In this document: positions 9,732 to 18,794 of the stretch, piece after piece
Numbering within the stretch: the first letter of the stretch is position 1
Layout: each line of letters starts with the position of its first letter
NCBI GenBank assembly: GCA_945865535.1
Contig: CAMBDW010000010.1
Location: 1 to 64,000 of the forward strand
Source of the DNA: Chryseobacterium gleum
GTDB lineage: Bacteria > Bacteroidota > Bacteroidia > Flavobacteriales > BACL11
DNA: 64,000 nt
Direction: 5' to 3'
Made by a program: the position numbers and the translations under genes
Notes under the pieces: model-generated
The model's input: the letters and a program-made list of their open reading frames with translations, nothing else
Database searches by the model: none
What the model was told of the DNA's origin: nothing

Positions 9732-12700
9732 TTGAGTCAAAATTTTCAGATATATCGCTCCTCAGCAGGTAGTGGTAAAACATATACACTTGCTCTTAGT
9801 TTTATCGCTTTAGCGTTAAAAGTGGATGAATATGAAAATTACTATCGTAAAATTTTAGCTATAACATTTACTAATAAAGCAGCATCCGAAATGAAAGAAA
9901 GGGTGTTGGAGTATTTGGGTTCTCTATCACAAAGCAAAGATGTTGATGGAGTATTGGCTTGGCTTATTGAAGAAACTAATTTTTCAGCTGATAAAATATT
10001 TGAGCGTTCGGCAGTTATTTTCAAACATATTTTGCATAATTATGCTGATTTGGGTATTTCAACCATTGATAAGTTTACCTATAAAATTGTCAGGACCTTT
10101 GCTTCAGATTTGGATTTGTCACACAATTTTGATTTGGAGATGGATAATTACAAAATTATTCAGCCTGCAGTAGCGCTACTTTTAAGTAAAATGTCAGATG
10201 CTGGTGGTGAGTTATCCAATACTTTAGTAAATTTTGCGATCCAAAAAGCTGAGGATGGAAAAAGCACCAACATTGAGCGTGATTTAGAAGAGTTTGCCCA
10301 GCAACTTTTTAAAGAGGAAGTAGTACAATTTACCACTGGGAAATTGCTTACAGTATCACAATGTATGGATGTGAAAAAGGATTTGCAAAAATCAAAACAA
10401 GACATTACTCAAAAGGTGATTGTTTTAGCCGATAAAGTAGGTACATTTTTTAATACAAAAGGACTTACAGAAGAGCATTTCAAAAGAGGCACATTCCATA
10501 AATATTTTACTAAAAGTATAAGGGATAAAGATGATACAAATTGGATTCCTTCTGCTACTTTGAGAGATTATGTTAAAAAGGGTGAGTGGTATGCTGAAAG
10601 TAAAAAACAAGAAATTAAGGATTTGGTAGATGTACTTCAGCCTCAGTTAGAACAGTTTTTTGCTGAGTTGTTGGATTTACTTACCCAATATAATTCAGTT
10701 AAAGTTGTACTTAAAAATATATACGCCATTGCAGTTTTAAACGAGTTGATGCAAGCAATAAAAGAGTTTAAAAAAGAAAATAATATTGAACAAATTTCTG
10801 AATTCAATAAGAAGATTCATAAAGTGGTTACTAAGCAACCTTCTTCATTTATTTATGAGAGACTTGGTGAGCGCTACAATCATTATTTGATTGATGAATT
10901 TCAGGATACATCCTTATTGCAATGGCAAAATATCTTGCCTTTAGTCACAGATTCTTTGGATTATGGTAAAAGTATGTTAGTTGGTGATGGAAAACAATCT
11001 ATTTATAGATGGAGAGCAGGAGAAGTGGAGCAGTTCTCAAAATTACCTCAAATTTTTAAAGGAGACGATTTAGCTTTTAAAAGCGATTGGGAAAGCAAGT
11101 TACACTTTCATTATACTGCCAATAATCTACAAGCAAATTACAGAAGTAGAAAAAATATAACTGAATTTAACAATCAATTTTTTGAAAAGACTAAGGATTT
11201 ATTAGCCCTAGATATTAAGGATATTTATGCTAATCATAAGCAAGAGAGTAAGCTTGCTAAAGAAGGCGGTTATGTTCATATCGAGCTTTTTGAAGATACT
11301 ATAAATGACTTTAAAGAGTTGATTTTACAAAAAATGGTAGCTGAAATTCAAAAGATCACCACCTTAAATAATTATACTTATAAGGACATTACTATACTTT
11401 GTAACAGTAGAAAAAGTGTGGCTCTTGTTGCTGAAAATTTATCAGCAAATGGGATTCCAGTCATAACCAATGAAGGATTGCTTTTGAGCAAATCGGATAA
11501 AGTAAATACACTTATTGCAATACTTAAGTATTTACAAAATCAGCAAGATACTATTGCAAAAGTAGTTGTTGCTGAGTATTTATGGAGACATAACTTATCT
11601 CATGAAGATTTACATGAAATTCATTTGGAAGTTCAATCGTCAAAAGGATTCTTTTCGGTATTAAAAAGAGCAAATATTCACCTTCAAAGAGCTTCACTTT
11701 TACAAGAGCCCTTGTATGAATTAGTGGAGCAAATTATAAGAATTTTTAATTTTGAAGAGGATGTGTATTTAGGGTTCTTCTTGGATGTAGTTTTAGCTTA
11801 TGCAGAGAAAGAAGGAAGCAGTATTTCTGAATTTTTGCATTGGTGGCAAGATAGAATTGATAAAGAAGCAATTGTTATACCTGAAGGAACTAATGCAGTT
11901 CAAATAATGACAATTCATAAATCCAAGGGATTGGCTTTTGAGGTAGTAATGATTCCTTTTAATTGGGAAGACAGAAAGAAAACTTCTGATATTTGGGTTG
12001 CTACTTCAACCTATTTTAACAAGCAATTACCAACTGCTTTAATAACAACAAGTGCACAACTAGAGTTGTCTTACTTTAAAGATAACTATCAAAAAGAGCA
12101 AGATATGAGTATGCTTGATACTTTGAATAAATTGTATGTTGCTATGACCCGTCCAAAGGAAAGATTGTATATTTTTTCAAAGAATTTCCCAAAGGATTTG
12201 GTGGGCTATGAGAAGAAAGAAAACTTGAATTCTTTTTTGTATAAATACGATAACGAGTTTCCAATTATTGTTGGAGATCCAGAAATGATGCATCAATCCA
12301 AAAATAAGCTTAAAAATACTTTCTCTATTACTAAACGAAAAAAATTAAATTGGAAAGAGGTGATTTCATTAAAGCATACTGCTGAGGAAATATGGGATAC
12401 TGAAACAAGCGCTACAAAAAGAGATTGGGGCAAGTTATTGCATCTGGTTTTGTCAAAAATAAATTATTTTTATCAAAAAGAGGAAGTTATTGATCAGATG
12501 TATAAGTTAGGTGAGTTTACAAATGAGGATTATCAAAAATTACAGAAAGTTGTTGCTGAGGTATTAAATCATCAGGAAATCAAAACTTATTTTACAGATG
12601 ATTGGGAAGTTAAAAATGAAAGAGGGATTTTGATGAGCAATGGAAAAACCTACATTCCTGATAGATTGTTGTTTTCAAAAAATACTGATAAAGTAGTAGT

Positions 12701-12845
12701 TATTGATTATAAAACTGGACTGGAAAAAGAAAAACACAAGATTCAAGTTACTGATTATGCCAATGCTTTAATAATTATGGGGTACAGTAATGTGGAGAAG
12801 ATTTTGATTTATACTTCTGAAACTATAAAAGTGGTGCGTTTATGA
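9732..12845 (+). CDS. addA: UvrD/AddA-like helicase-nuclease
   Basis: A 1037-residue SF1 helicase fused to a RecB-type nuclease, the AddA/RecB-like subunit for double-strand-break end resection. The start is TTG at 9732; no in-frame ATG lies between it and the upstream stop. It places the Walker A loop (RSSAGSGKTY) at residues 9-18, as in relatives. Further motifs are ITFTNKAASEMKERV near 45, the Walker B YLIDEFQDTS near 385, LVGDGKQSIYRWRAGE near 415, ANYRSRKNI, IMTIHKSKGLAFE near 723 and LYVAMTRPKERLYIF near 800. The C-terminus carries the PD-(D/E)xK signature YIPDRLLF then VVIDYKTG near 989. The stop overlaps the next start by four bases (ATGA), indicating coupled translation with the AddB-like partner. 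Confidence 0.9.
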   Translation: MSQNFQIYRSSAGSGKTYTLALSFIALALKVDEYENYYRKILAITFTNKAASEMKERVLEYLGSLSQSKDVDGVLAWLIEETNFSADKIFERSAVIFKHILHNYADLGISTIDKFTYKIVRTFASDLDLSHNFDLEMDNYKIIQPAVALLLSKMSDAGGELSNTLVNFAIQKAEDGKSTNIERDLEEFAQQLFKEEVVQFTTGKLLTVSQCMDVKKDLQKSKQDITQKVIVLADKVGTFFNTKGLTEEHFKRGTFHKYFTKSIRDKDDTNWIPSATLRDYVKKGEWYAESKKQEIKDLVDVLQPQLEQFFAELLDLLTQYNSVKVVLKNIYAIAVLNELMQAIKEFKKENNIEQISEFNKKIHKVVTKQPSSFIYERLGERYNHYLIDEFQDTSLLQWQNILPLVTDSLDYGKSMLVGDGKQSIYRWRAGEVEQFSKLPQIFKGDDLAFKSDWESKLHFHYTANNLQANYRSRKNITEFNNQFFEKTKDLLALDIKDIYANHKQESKLAKEGGYVHIELFEDTINDFKELILQKMVAEIQKITTLNNYTYKDITILCNSRKSVALVAENLSANGIPVITNEGLLLSKSDKVNTLIAILKYLQNQQDTIAKVVVAEYLWRHNLSHEDLHEIHLEVQSSKGFFSVLKRANIHLQRASLLQEPLYELVEQIIRIFNFEEDVYLGFFLDVVLAYAEKEGSSISEFLHWWQDRIDKEAIVIPEGTNAVQIMTIHKSKGLAFEVVMIPFNWEDRKKTSDIWVATSTYFNKQLPTALITTSAQLELSYFKDNYQKEQDMSMLDTLNKLYVAMTRPKERLYIFSKNFPKDLVGYEKKENLNSFLYKYDNEFPIIVGDPEMMHQSKNKLKNTFSITKRKKLNWKEVISLKHTAEEIWDTETSATKRDWGKLLHLVLSKINYFYQKEEVIDQMYKLGEFTNEDYQKLQKVVAEVLNHQEIKTYFTDDWEVKNERGILMSNGKTYIPDRLLFSKNTDKVVVIDYKTGLEKEKHKIQVTDYANALIIMGYSNVEKILIYTSETIKVVRL

Positions 12846-15628
12846 TTCCTTTTTTAGAAAAAATAGCGGATAAATTGTTGCAAAAATTTCCAGATAGTAT
12901 GGAAAATGTAGCTGTTGTACTTCCTTCAAAAAGAGCAGTGGTTTTCTTAAAACATTATTTATCAAAGAAAATTGACAAACCTATTTTTCTGCCTGATTTT
13001 TATTCCATTGAGGAGTTTATAGAAAATTTGTCAGGATTGCAGGTTTTGGACAATATCTCATTGCAATTTCGCTTGTACAGCACTTATTTAAAATATCCTG
13101 CTAAAAAGCAAGATACATTTGATGATTTTTTAAAATGGAGCAATGTTTTGCTTCATGATTTTAATGAGATTGATAGAAATCTAGTGGATGCAACATCCAT
13201 TTATACTAATCTTACTCAAGTAAAGGAATTAGAAAGTTGGAGTGTAGATAATTGGAGTTTTTCAGAGGGTAAATTAACTGACATGCAAACGAATTATGTT
13301 AGTTTTTTTGAAGCCATGCTTAAATGGTATACTGATTTTAGCCATTCCCTTTTGGAAGAAAATTTGGCTTATCAAGGTTTGGCTTATAAACAGGCTGCTC
13401 AAAAGATTGAAAACTCAGCAATTAAATGGGAAAAGGTATGGTTTGTGGGGTTAAATGCATTAACCAAATCCGAGCAAGCAATTGTAGATTACCTAAAAAA
13501 AGAAAATATTGCTAGAGTATTTTGGGATGCCGATAGCTTTTATTATGACAACCCTTTACATGAAGCTGGTGGTTTTTTAAGAGAACAAAGCAAGAAATGG
13601 TCAGAAATTGATTTTAAAGGGGTAGGAGATTATTACAAAGAGAAAAAGAAGTGTTTTAATGTAATTGCTTGTCCTAAAAACATCAGCCAGGCTAAAGTTG
13701 CTGCTGAAGTAATCAAATCTTTAACTAAAGATGATTTAGACGATAGTAATACGGCAATAGTTTTGGCGGATGAGGCTCTGCTTTATCCTATACTACACAA
13801 TCTCCCTTCAGAAGTAAAACAGTTGAATATTACTATGGGAAGTCCGCTTAAAAATACTCCTCTTTTTGCTTTTGTTGAAGCACTTTTTAATATCCAGATT
13901 CATGCCAAAAAATACCAGCAAAATGCACTGTATTATAAAGATGTTATTGCACTCATTGAACATCCCTATTTTGCAAAATTTGCAAAGGAAAAAGAGATAG
14001 AAGATTTTAAGAAATTCATTGTAAAACATAATATTGTTTTTATAACTGAGACTAACATCCAAAACACCTTTTCTGATGATTTTATAATTGAACTACTTAC
14101 AATATGGGCAAGTAATAATGATGCTATTTGGGTCTTGAATAAACTAATTGAACAGCTTAAAAAACATCTAGTAGGCAAGTCAGCTACGGTTGAGTCAGAG
14201 GTGTTAACCACATTTTTTAAGACTATTACTATTTTACAAAATTTACTAGAAAAGCACGATTTTGTTTTGGAGTTAAAAACCTTACAGATAATTATGCAAC
14301 AATTGGTTGCAAAAGAAACCATACCATTTAAAGGAGAACCTCTAAAAGGAGTTCAGTTAATGGGAATTTTAGAAAGCAGAACACTTGACTTTAAAAATGT
14401 AATTATGCTAAGTGTGAATGAAGGAAAATTACCAAAAGGCAAGTCCGTTAATTCTTTCATCCCTTATGATATGAAAAAGTATTTTAAGCTTCCGACTTAT
14501 GCCGAGAGTGATGCTGTTTTCGCTTATCATTTTTACAGATTGTTACAAAGAGCTCATAATATTAGTTTGATTTATAACTCAGAAACTGATGATTTTGGAA
14601 GTGGTGAAAAAAGTAGATTTATTACTCAATTGTTAGCAGAATATAAAGGAGAAATTAAAGAGTATGTGTATAAAGGTCCTGATTTACAAGTGGAACATAC
14701 TCATCAAATTATTATCCAGAATAAAGGATTGGAAGACAAGATAAAATATTGGGCTGAAAAAGGAGTATCTCCTTCTGCATTAAATAAATACAACAATTGT
14801 AGTTTGCAGTTTTATTATCATTATTTGGCAAAAATAAGAAGTGATGATGAGGTTGATGAATATGCTGATGCAAGCACAATGGGAACGGCAATTCATCATG
14901 CATTAAATATCAACTATCCTCTAGCAGTTATAACTGAAAACTACATTTCTGAAAAAACAAGTGTAATACTAAATGATATTGAAAAACAATTTATAAAGCT
15001 GCTTACTGAGCAAGGGATGAAGGAAGGGAAAAACTACTTAAGCTTGCAAATTGCAAAGCATTTAACTAAACATTTCTTAAAACGAGAAAAAGAATTAATT
15101 GCAGAAGCCAATAAGACGAATCAAAAAATAAAGATTATCGAAAAGGAGAAGGATTTAGAGTCTTATTTGCTTGTTGATGGTATAAATTTCAGATTAAATG
15201 GTAAAGTCGATAGAGTAGATTTTGAAGCGGATACACTTAGAATAATTGATTATAAAACAGGTAAAGTGGAGCAAACTGAACTTGAATTTACTGAATTTGA
15301 TGAACTAATTAATGATCCTAAAAAATCCAAAGCATTTCAATTATTGATGTATGGATATTTGTATTTAAAAATGCATCCCCAGCATATTGATTCAAATGTT
15401 GTTGCTGGTAATTTTTCTTTTAAAAATTTACAGCCAGGCTTATTAAAAGTATGTAAAAAAATAAATAGTAAAGAATCAGAAGTTCTAAAGATAACCCAAG
15501 CTGTAATTGATGAGTTTGAAGCACAATTAGAAATTGTTCTTACAAAAATCAACAATAATCCTTTTAGTCAAACTACTGAACTAAAAAATTGTGAGTGGTG
15601 TGATTATAAGTCAATTTGCAAAAAATAA
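12842..15628 (+). CDS. addB: AddB-like PD-(D/E)XK nuclease subunit with Fe-S cysteines
   Basis: A 928-residue partner of the upstream AddA-like helicase. The N-terminal half resembles an inactivated helicase fold: where Walker A is expected the sequence reads VVLPSKRAVVFLKHYL, without GxGKT. The C-terminal nuclease has FRLNGKVDRVDF and LRIIDYKTGKVEQ near residues 787-805. Four cysteines frame the nuclease: C653 (KYNNCSLQFYY) and C917, C920 and C926 (NCEWCDYKSICKK). This C...CxxCx5C arrangement matches the 4Fe-4S staple of AddB nucleases. The pair probably resects DNA ends for RecA; recognition of a Chi-like site is expected in this family but cannot be seen from sequence. Confidence 0.87.
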   Translation: MIPFLEKIADKLLQKFPDSMENVAVVLPSKRAVVFLKHYLSKKIDKPIFLPDFYSIEEFIENLSGLQVLDNISLQFRLYSTYLKYPAKKQDTFDDFLKWSNVLLHDFNEIDRNLVDATSIYTNLTQVKELESWSVDNWSFSEGKLTDMQTNYVSFFEAMLKWYTDFSHSLLEENLAYQGLAYKQAAQKIENSAIKWEKVWFVGLNALTKSEQAIVDYLKKENIARVFWDADSFYYDNPLHEAGGFLREQSKKWSEIDFKGVGDYYKEKKKCFNVIACPKNISQAKVAAEVIKSLTKDDLDDSNTAIVLADEALLYPILHNLPSEVKQLNITMGSPLKNTPLFAFVEALFNIQIHAKKYQQNALYYKDVIALIEHPYFAKFAKEKEIEDFKKFIVKHNIVFITETNIQNTFSDDFIIELLTIWASNNDAIWVLNKLIEQLKKHLVGKSATVESEVLTTFFKTITILQNLLEKHDFVLELKTLQIIMQQLVAKETIPFKGEPLKGVQLMGILESRTLDFKNVIMLSVNEGKLPKGKSVNSFIPYDMKKYFKLPTYAESDAVFAYHFYRLLQRAHNISLIYNSETDDFGSGEKSRFITQLLAEYKGEIKEYVYKGPDLQVEHTHQIIIQNKGLEDKIKYWAEKGVSPSALNKYNNCSLQFYYHYLAKIRSDDEVDEYADASTMGTAIHHALNINYPLAVITENYISEKTSVILNDIEKQFIKLLTEQGMKEGKNYLSLQIAKHLTKHFLKREKELIAEANKTNQKIKIIEKEKDLESYLLVDGINFRLNGKVDRVDFEADTLRIIDYKTGKVEQTELEFTEFDELINDPKKSKAFQLLMYGYLYLKMHPQHIDSNVVAGNFSFKNLQPGLLKVCKKINSKESEVLKITQAVIDEFEAQLEIVLTKINNNPFSQTTELKNCEWCDYKSICKK

Positions 15629-15632
15629 TTGT

Positions 15633-15640
15633 TAGATTTG
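15633..15640 (+). promoter_or_regulatory. Possible -7 element for the 15660 gene
   Basis: TAGATTTG matches the Bacteroidota TAnnTTTG element and lies 19 bases upstream of the ATG at 15660, directly after the addB stop. No TTG sits at the ideal spacing, so this is tentative. Confidence 0.35.
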
Positions 15641-15659
15641 CAGTCCAAAAAAACCTATT

Positions 15660-18600
15660 ATGAAATTACGACTATACTATTTAATTGTTTTATTTTTTAT
15701 TTTTTTCACTTCATTTTCTCAAGCACAAACTCCAGTAAATCTTTTCTTTTCAGAATATGCAGAAGGAAGTTCAAATAATAGGTATTTTGAAATATACAAT
15801 CCTACTGGAAATATAGTAGATTTAACAAATTATGCATATTCTATGGTTTATGGAACTCCTACTAATATAGGGGTCTATGAATTTTGGGGAAATTTTGATT
15901 CAGCTGCTGTTATTTTACCTTATGACGTGTATGTTGTTGCATATGTTGGTCAACAAGGTACTACTGATACTAATATAACTAATAATGCTGATATGATAGT
16001 GACAGGAACTTCAGCTCTTAGTAATGGGGATGATGGAATGGCTCTGGTATATGGTACTGAGCCAACAACTCCTATTGGTCCTATTGCAGGAGGATATGTT
16101 ATCTTGGATTGGATTGGAGATTGGAATGGTGATCCAGGAACGGGATGGGGGGTTGCTGGAGTATCTAATGCGACTGCAAATCATACACTAATTAGGAAAT
16201 GTGCAATATCTCAAGGAGATACCTCTTGGACAAATTCTGCTGGCACAGATCCAGTGAACTCACAATGGATAGTTTTATCATCAAACACTTGGACAAATAT
16301 TGGTTTCCACAATACTTGTGTTTGTGATAGTACCACTAATTCGTATACTTTCATTACAGATACTATTTGTAGCGGATTATTTATAGCTGTAGGAAATAGT
16401 ACATACGATTCAACTGGAATATATTCTGATACTTTACTTGCTTTTAATGGTTGTGATAGTATTATTACTACCAATTTAACGGTTTTAAGTACTTACGTAT
16501 CATCAACTGTCAATAACTTTACAATTTGTGATGGGGACAGTGTTATTGTAGGCAATAATGTTTACTCTAATACAGGATCATATATAGATATTTTACTTAA
16601 TGCTGCAGGATGTGATAGTATAATTACTACAAATCTTACTATTCAAACTCCTACCTATCAAGATATAACAATTTGTGATGGAGATAGTATAGTGATTGGA
16701 AATTCAGTTTATAACTCTACTGGTAGTTATAGCGATACTATACAAAGCTCCATTGGATGTGATAGCATTGTACATACAAATTTAACAATATACTCTCAGT
16801 TCAATTCTATTTTTGGAGGCATTACAGATATTACATTTGGAGGAGGAAATTTTTTTTCAGGTCAGCAAAGTTTAGAACTGAGTTGTTATATGCCTTCAGA
16901 GTTAGTTTCTGCAGTAATATATTCAAATGATACAACATTATCAACTTTTGAGATTCGAGATAACAATGGTAATGTATTAGACGACACAACGGTTTCTATT
17001 ATTCCTGGTGGACATAGAATTTATTTTAATTATACTATGTCTGCAGGTATAGATTATGAGTTAGGAGTAAATGGAAGTAGTACTAATTTATTTAGACATA
17101 ATTCAGGAGTAAATTATCCGTATAATTTTGGTCCATTAGCAGCAGTAACATCCTCAAGTGCTGGAGGAAATTACTATTATTTCTTCTATGATATTGAAGT
17201 TAAACAATCTTCTCAACCTACAAATTATTCTATTTGTTATGGAGATAGCATTGTAGTAGCTGGTAGTATATATACTACAACAGGATTATATACCGACAGT
17301 TTAACTTCTTCTATTGGATGTGATAGTTTAGTATTTACTAATTTGGTGGTTCATCCACACGTTACTTATATAAACAATCAAACCATCTGTAGCGGGGAAG
17401 TATATGTAATTGGAAATAATACCTATGATTCAACGGGGGTTTATTATGATACATTAGCAACAATTTATGGTTGCGATAGTCTGGTCACTACAATTTTATT
17501 TGAAGATAGTATTACAGGTGGAAATAGTATAAATCAACAAACAATTTGTATTGGAGATAATATTACTGTTGGAGCAAGTACTTATTTTAATACTGGAGTT
17601 TATGTCGATACACTGATTTCTTTAAATGGATGTGATAGTGTAGTGACTACTTATCTAAATGTAATCACAGCTAATTATACAACTTTTGTTACAGGATTGC
17701 CTGATACATCTGCCGCTACTGGAGCTTTTAGTAATTACAATGGTCATCTCAATATAAATGCTATTGTCCCAAGTTTAATTAAATCAGCAACTGTTTATGC
17801 TGATGACACCAATTCTGTTACATTTGAACTAAGAGATGATAATGGAGTTATTTTAGATGAAGTAACACATATTGTGTATCCTGGAGCTCAAACTTTGATT
17901 TTTAATTTTACGGTTCCTGTAGGAAATGATTTCCAATTAGGAGTTGATGCAAGTAGTGGAAACATAGGTTTATATAGAAGTAATGATTCCATACCATACC
18001 CTTTTGATATAGGATTAATTAGTATTACTGGTTCTAATGCTGGAAATCAGTATTACTATTATTATTATAACATTGAGATAATGCCATATGCTAATTTTGA
18101 AGAAGTTTATGTGTGTGATGGTGATAGCGTTGTTGTTGCCGGTAATACGTATAGCACTCCAGGAATTTATGTTGATACTTTGTCTGCTTCTAATTTATGT
18201 GACAGTGTGCTTTACACTAGTTTAGATGTCTATCAATCTCCATCATTATTTATTCAGTCTGTACCAGATCCAGCTGAAATCTGTCTCGGTGATTCTGTTG
18301 TTTTAGAAGGCAGTCTAGGTTTTTCTTACTATTGGTGGAATAACGGAGTGGTTGATGATAGAATAGTAGATTTTCCGAATCAAGATACTTGGTACTTACT
18401 TTCAGCTAAAGATTCTAATGATTGTGTTGTTAAGGAAGATATATGGGTTTATGTTGATAGTTGTATTTCCGGATTAAATGAGGAGTTATTTTCCAATATT
18501 AATATATATCCAAATCCTTCAACTGGATTATTTACAGTAGAATTTACAAGAGTTAGAGACAACAATCCAACTATAAGAATCGTAAATTCTATTGGCGATA

Positions 18601-18734
18601 TGATGTTTTCTGAAGAATTAAACATTGGAGAGAGATCAAAACAAATAAATATTTCTACTTTATCTAAAGGGATATATTTTATAGAATTAAAGACTGATGA
18701 TGGTGTAGTTAAAAAGAAATTAATCCTTGAATAA
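15660..18734 (+). CDS. Secreted lamin-tail-like, seven-repeat T9SS cargo protein
   Basis: A 1024-residue secreted protein with a hydrophobic signal peptide ending in SFSQAQ. Residues about 22-220 look like a lamin-tail-type beta domain (NLFFSEYAEGSSNNRYFEIY, VDLTNYAYSM, YVVAYVG). Seven repeats of about 45 residues follow, each starting T/V-C-x-G-[DE] and containing a YxxTGxYxDTL core and a GCDS(I/V/L) turn, for example DITICDGDSIVIGNSVYNST. Two copies of a different module of about 135 residues interrupt the series after repeats 3 and 6 (FEIRDNNGNVLDD with a NYYYFFYDIEV end; FELRDDNGVILDE with a QYYYYYYNIEI end). The C-terminus is a T9SS type A sorting domain (INIYPNPSTGLFTVEF, KGIYFIEL, KKLILE). 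The function is unknown; a repeat adhesin or a substrate-binding matrix protein fits. Confidence 0.82.
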   Translation: MKLRLYYLIVLFFIFFTSFSQAQTPVNLFFSEYAEGSSNNRYFEIYNPTGNIVDLTNYAYSMVYGTPTNIGVYEFWGNFDSAAVILPYDVYVVAYVGQQGTTDTNITNNADMIVTGTSALSNGDDGMALVYGTEPTTPIGPIAGGYVILDWIGDWNGDPGTGWGVAGVSNATANHTLIRKCAISQGDTSWTNSAGTDPVNSQWIVLSSNTWTNIGFHNTCVCDSTTNSYTFITDTICSGLFIAVGNSTYDSTGIYSDTLLAFNGCDSIITTNLTVLSTYVSSTVNNFTICDGDSVIVGNNVYSNTGSYIDILLNAAGCDSIITTNLTIQTPTYQDITICDGDSIVIGNSVYNSTGSYSDTIQSSIGCDSIVHTNLTIYSQFNSIFGGITDITFGGGNFFSGQQSLELSCYMPSELVSAVIYSNDTTLSTFEIRDNNGNVLDDTTVSIIPGGHRIYFNYTMSAGIDYELGVNGSSTNLFRHNSGVNYPYNFGPLAAVTSSSAGGNYYYFFYDIEVKQSSQPTNYSICYGDSIVVAGSIYTTTGLYTDSLTSSIGCDSLVFTNLVVHPHVTYINNQTICSGEVYVIGNNTYDSTGVYYDTLATIYGCDSLVTTILFEDSITGGNSINQQTICIGDNITVGASTYFNTGVYVDTLISLNGCDSVVTTYLNVITANYTTFVTGLPDTSAATGAFSNYNGHLNINAIVPSLIKSATVYADDTNSVTFELRDDNGVILDEVTHIVYPGAQTLIFNFTVPVGNDFQLGVDASSGNIGLYRSNDSIPYPFDIGLISITGSNAGNQYYYYYYNIEIMPYANFEEVYVCDGDSVVVAGNTYSTPGIYVDTLSASNLCDSVLYTSLDVYQSPSLFIQSVPDPAEICLGDSVVLEGSLGFSYYWWNNGVVDDRIVDFPNQDTWYLLSAKDSNDCVVKEDIWVYVDSCISGLNEELFSNINIYPNPSTGLFTVEFTRVRDNNPTIRIVNSIGDMMFSEELNIGERSKQINISTLSKGIYFIELKTDDGVVKKKLILE

Positions 18735-18794
18735 ACTTTCATTTATATTTATGATGATGAAGCTGTAGAAAAATGTATTATTTAAGTAAAATAC
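18735..18794. other. Short convergent gap
   Basis: Sixty bases separate the stops of two convergent cargo genes. A small hairpin (TAAGTA/TACTTA around 18784-18795) is visible but has no clear T-tract, so a terminator is only possible. Confidence 0.3.

Noticed and set aside
13966-14322. A 118-codon minus-strand frame inside the addB-like gene
   Set aside because: Not similar to any family, lies wholly opposite a well-supported gene, and has no promoter-like sequence.
15660-18734. CRISPR-like repeats
   Set aside because: The repeats are degenerate, about 135 bases long and in one open reading frame, so they are protein repeats.
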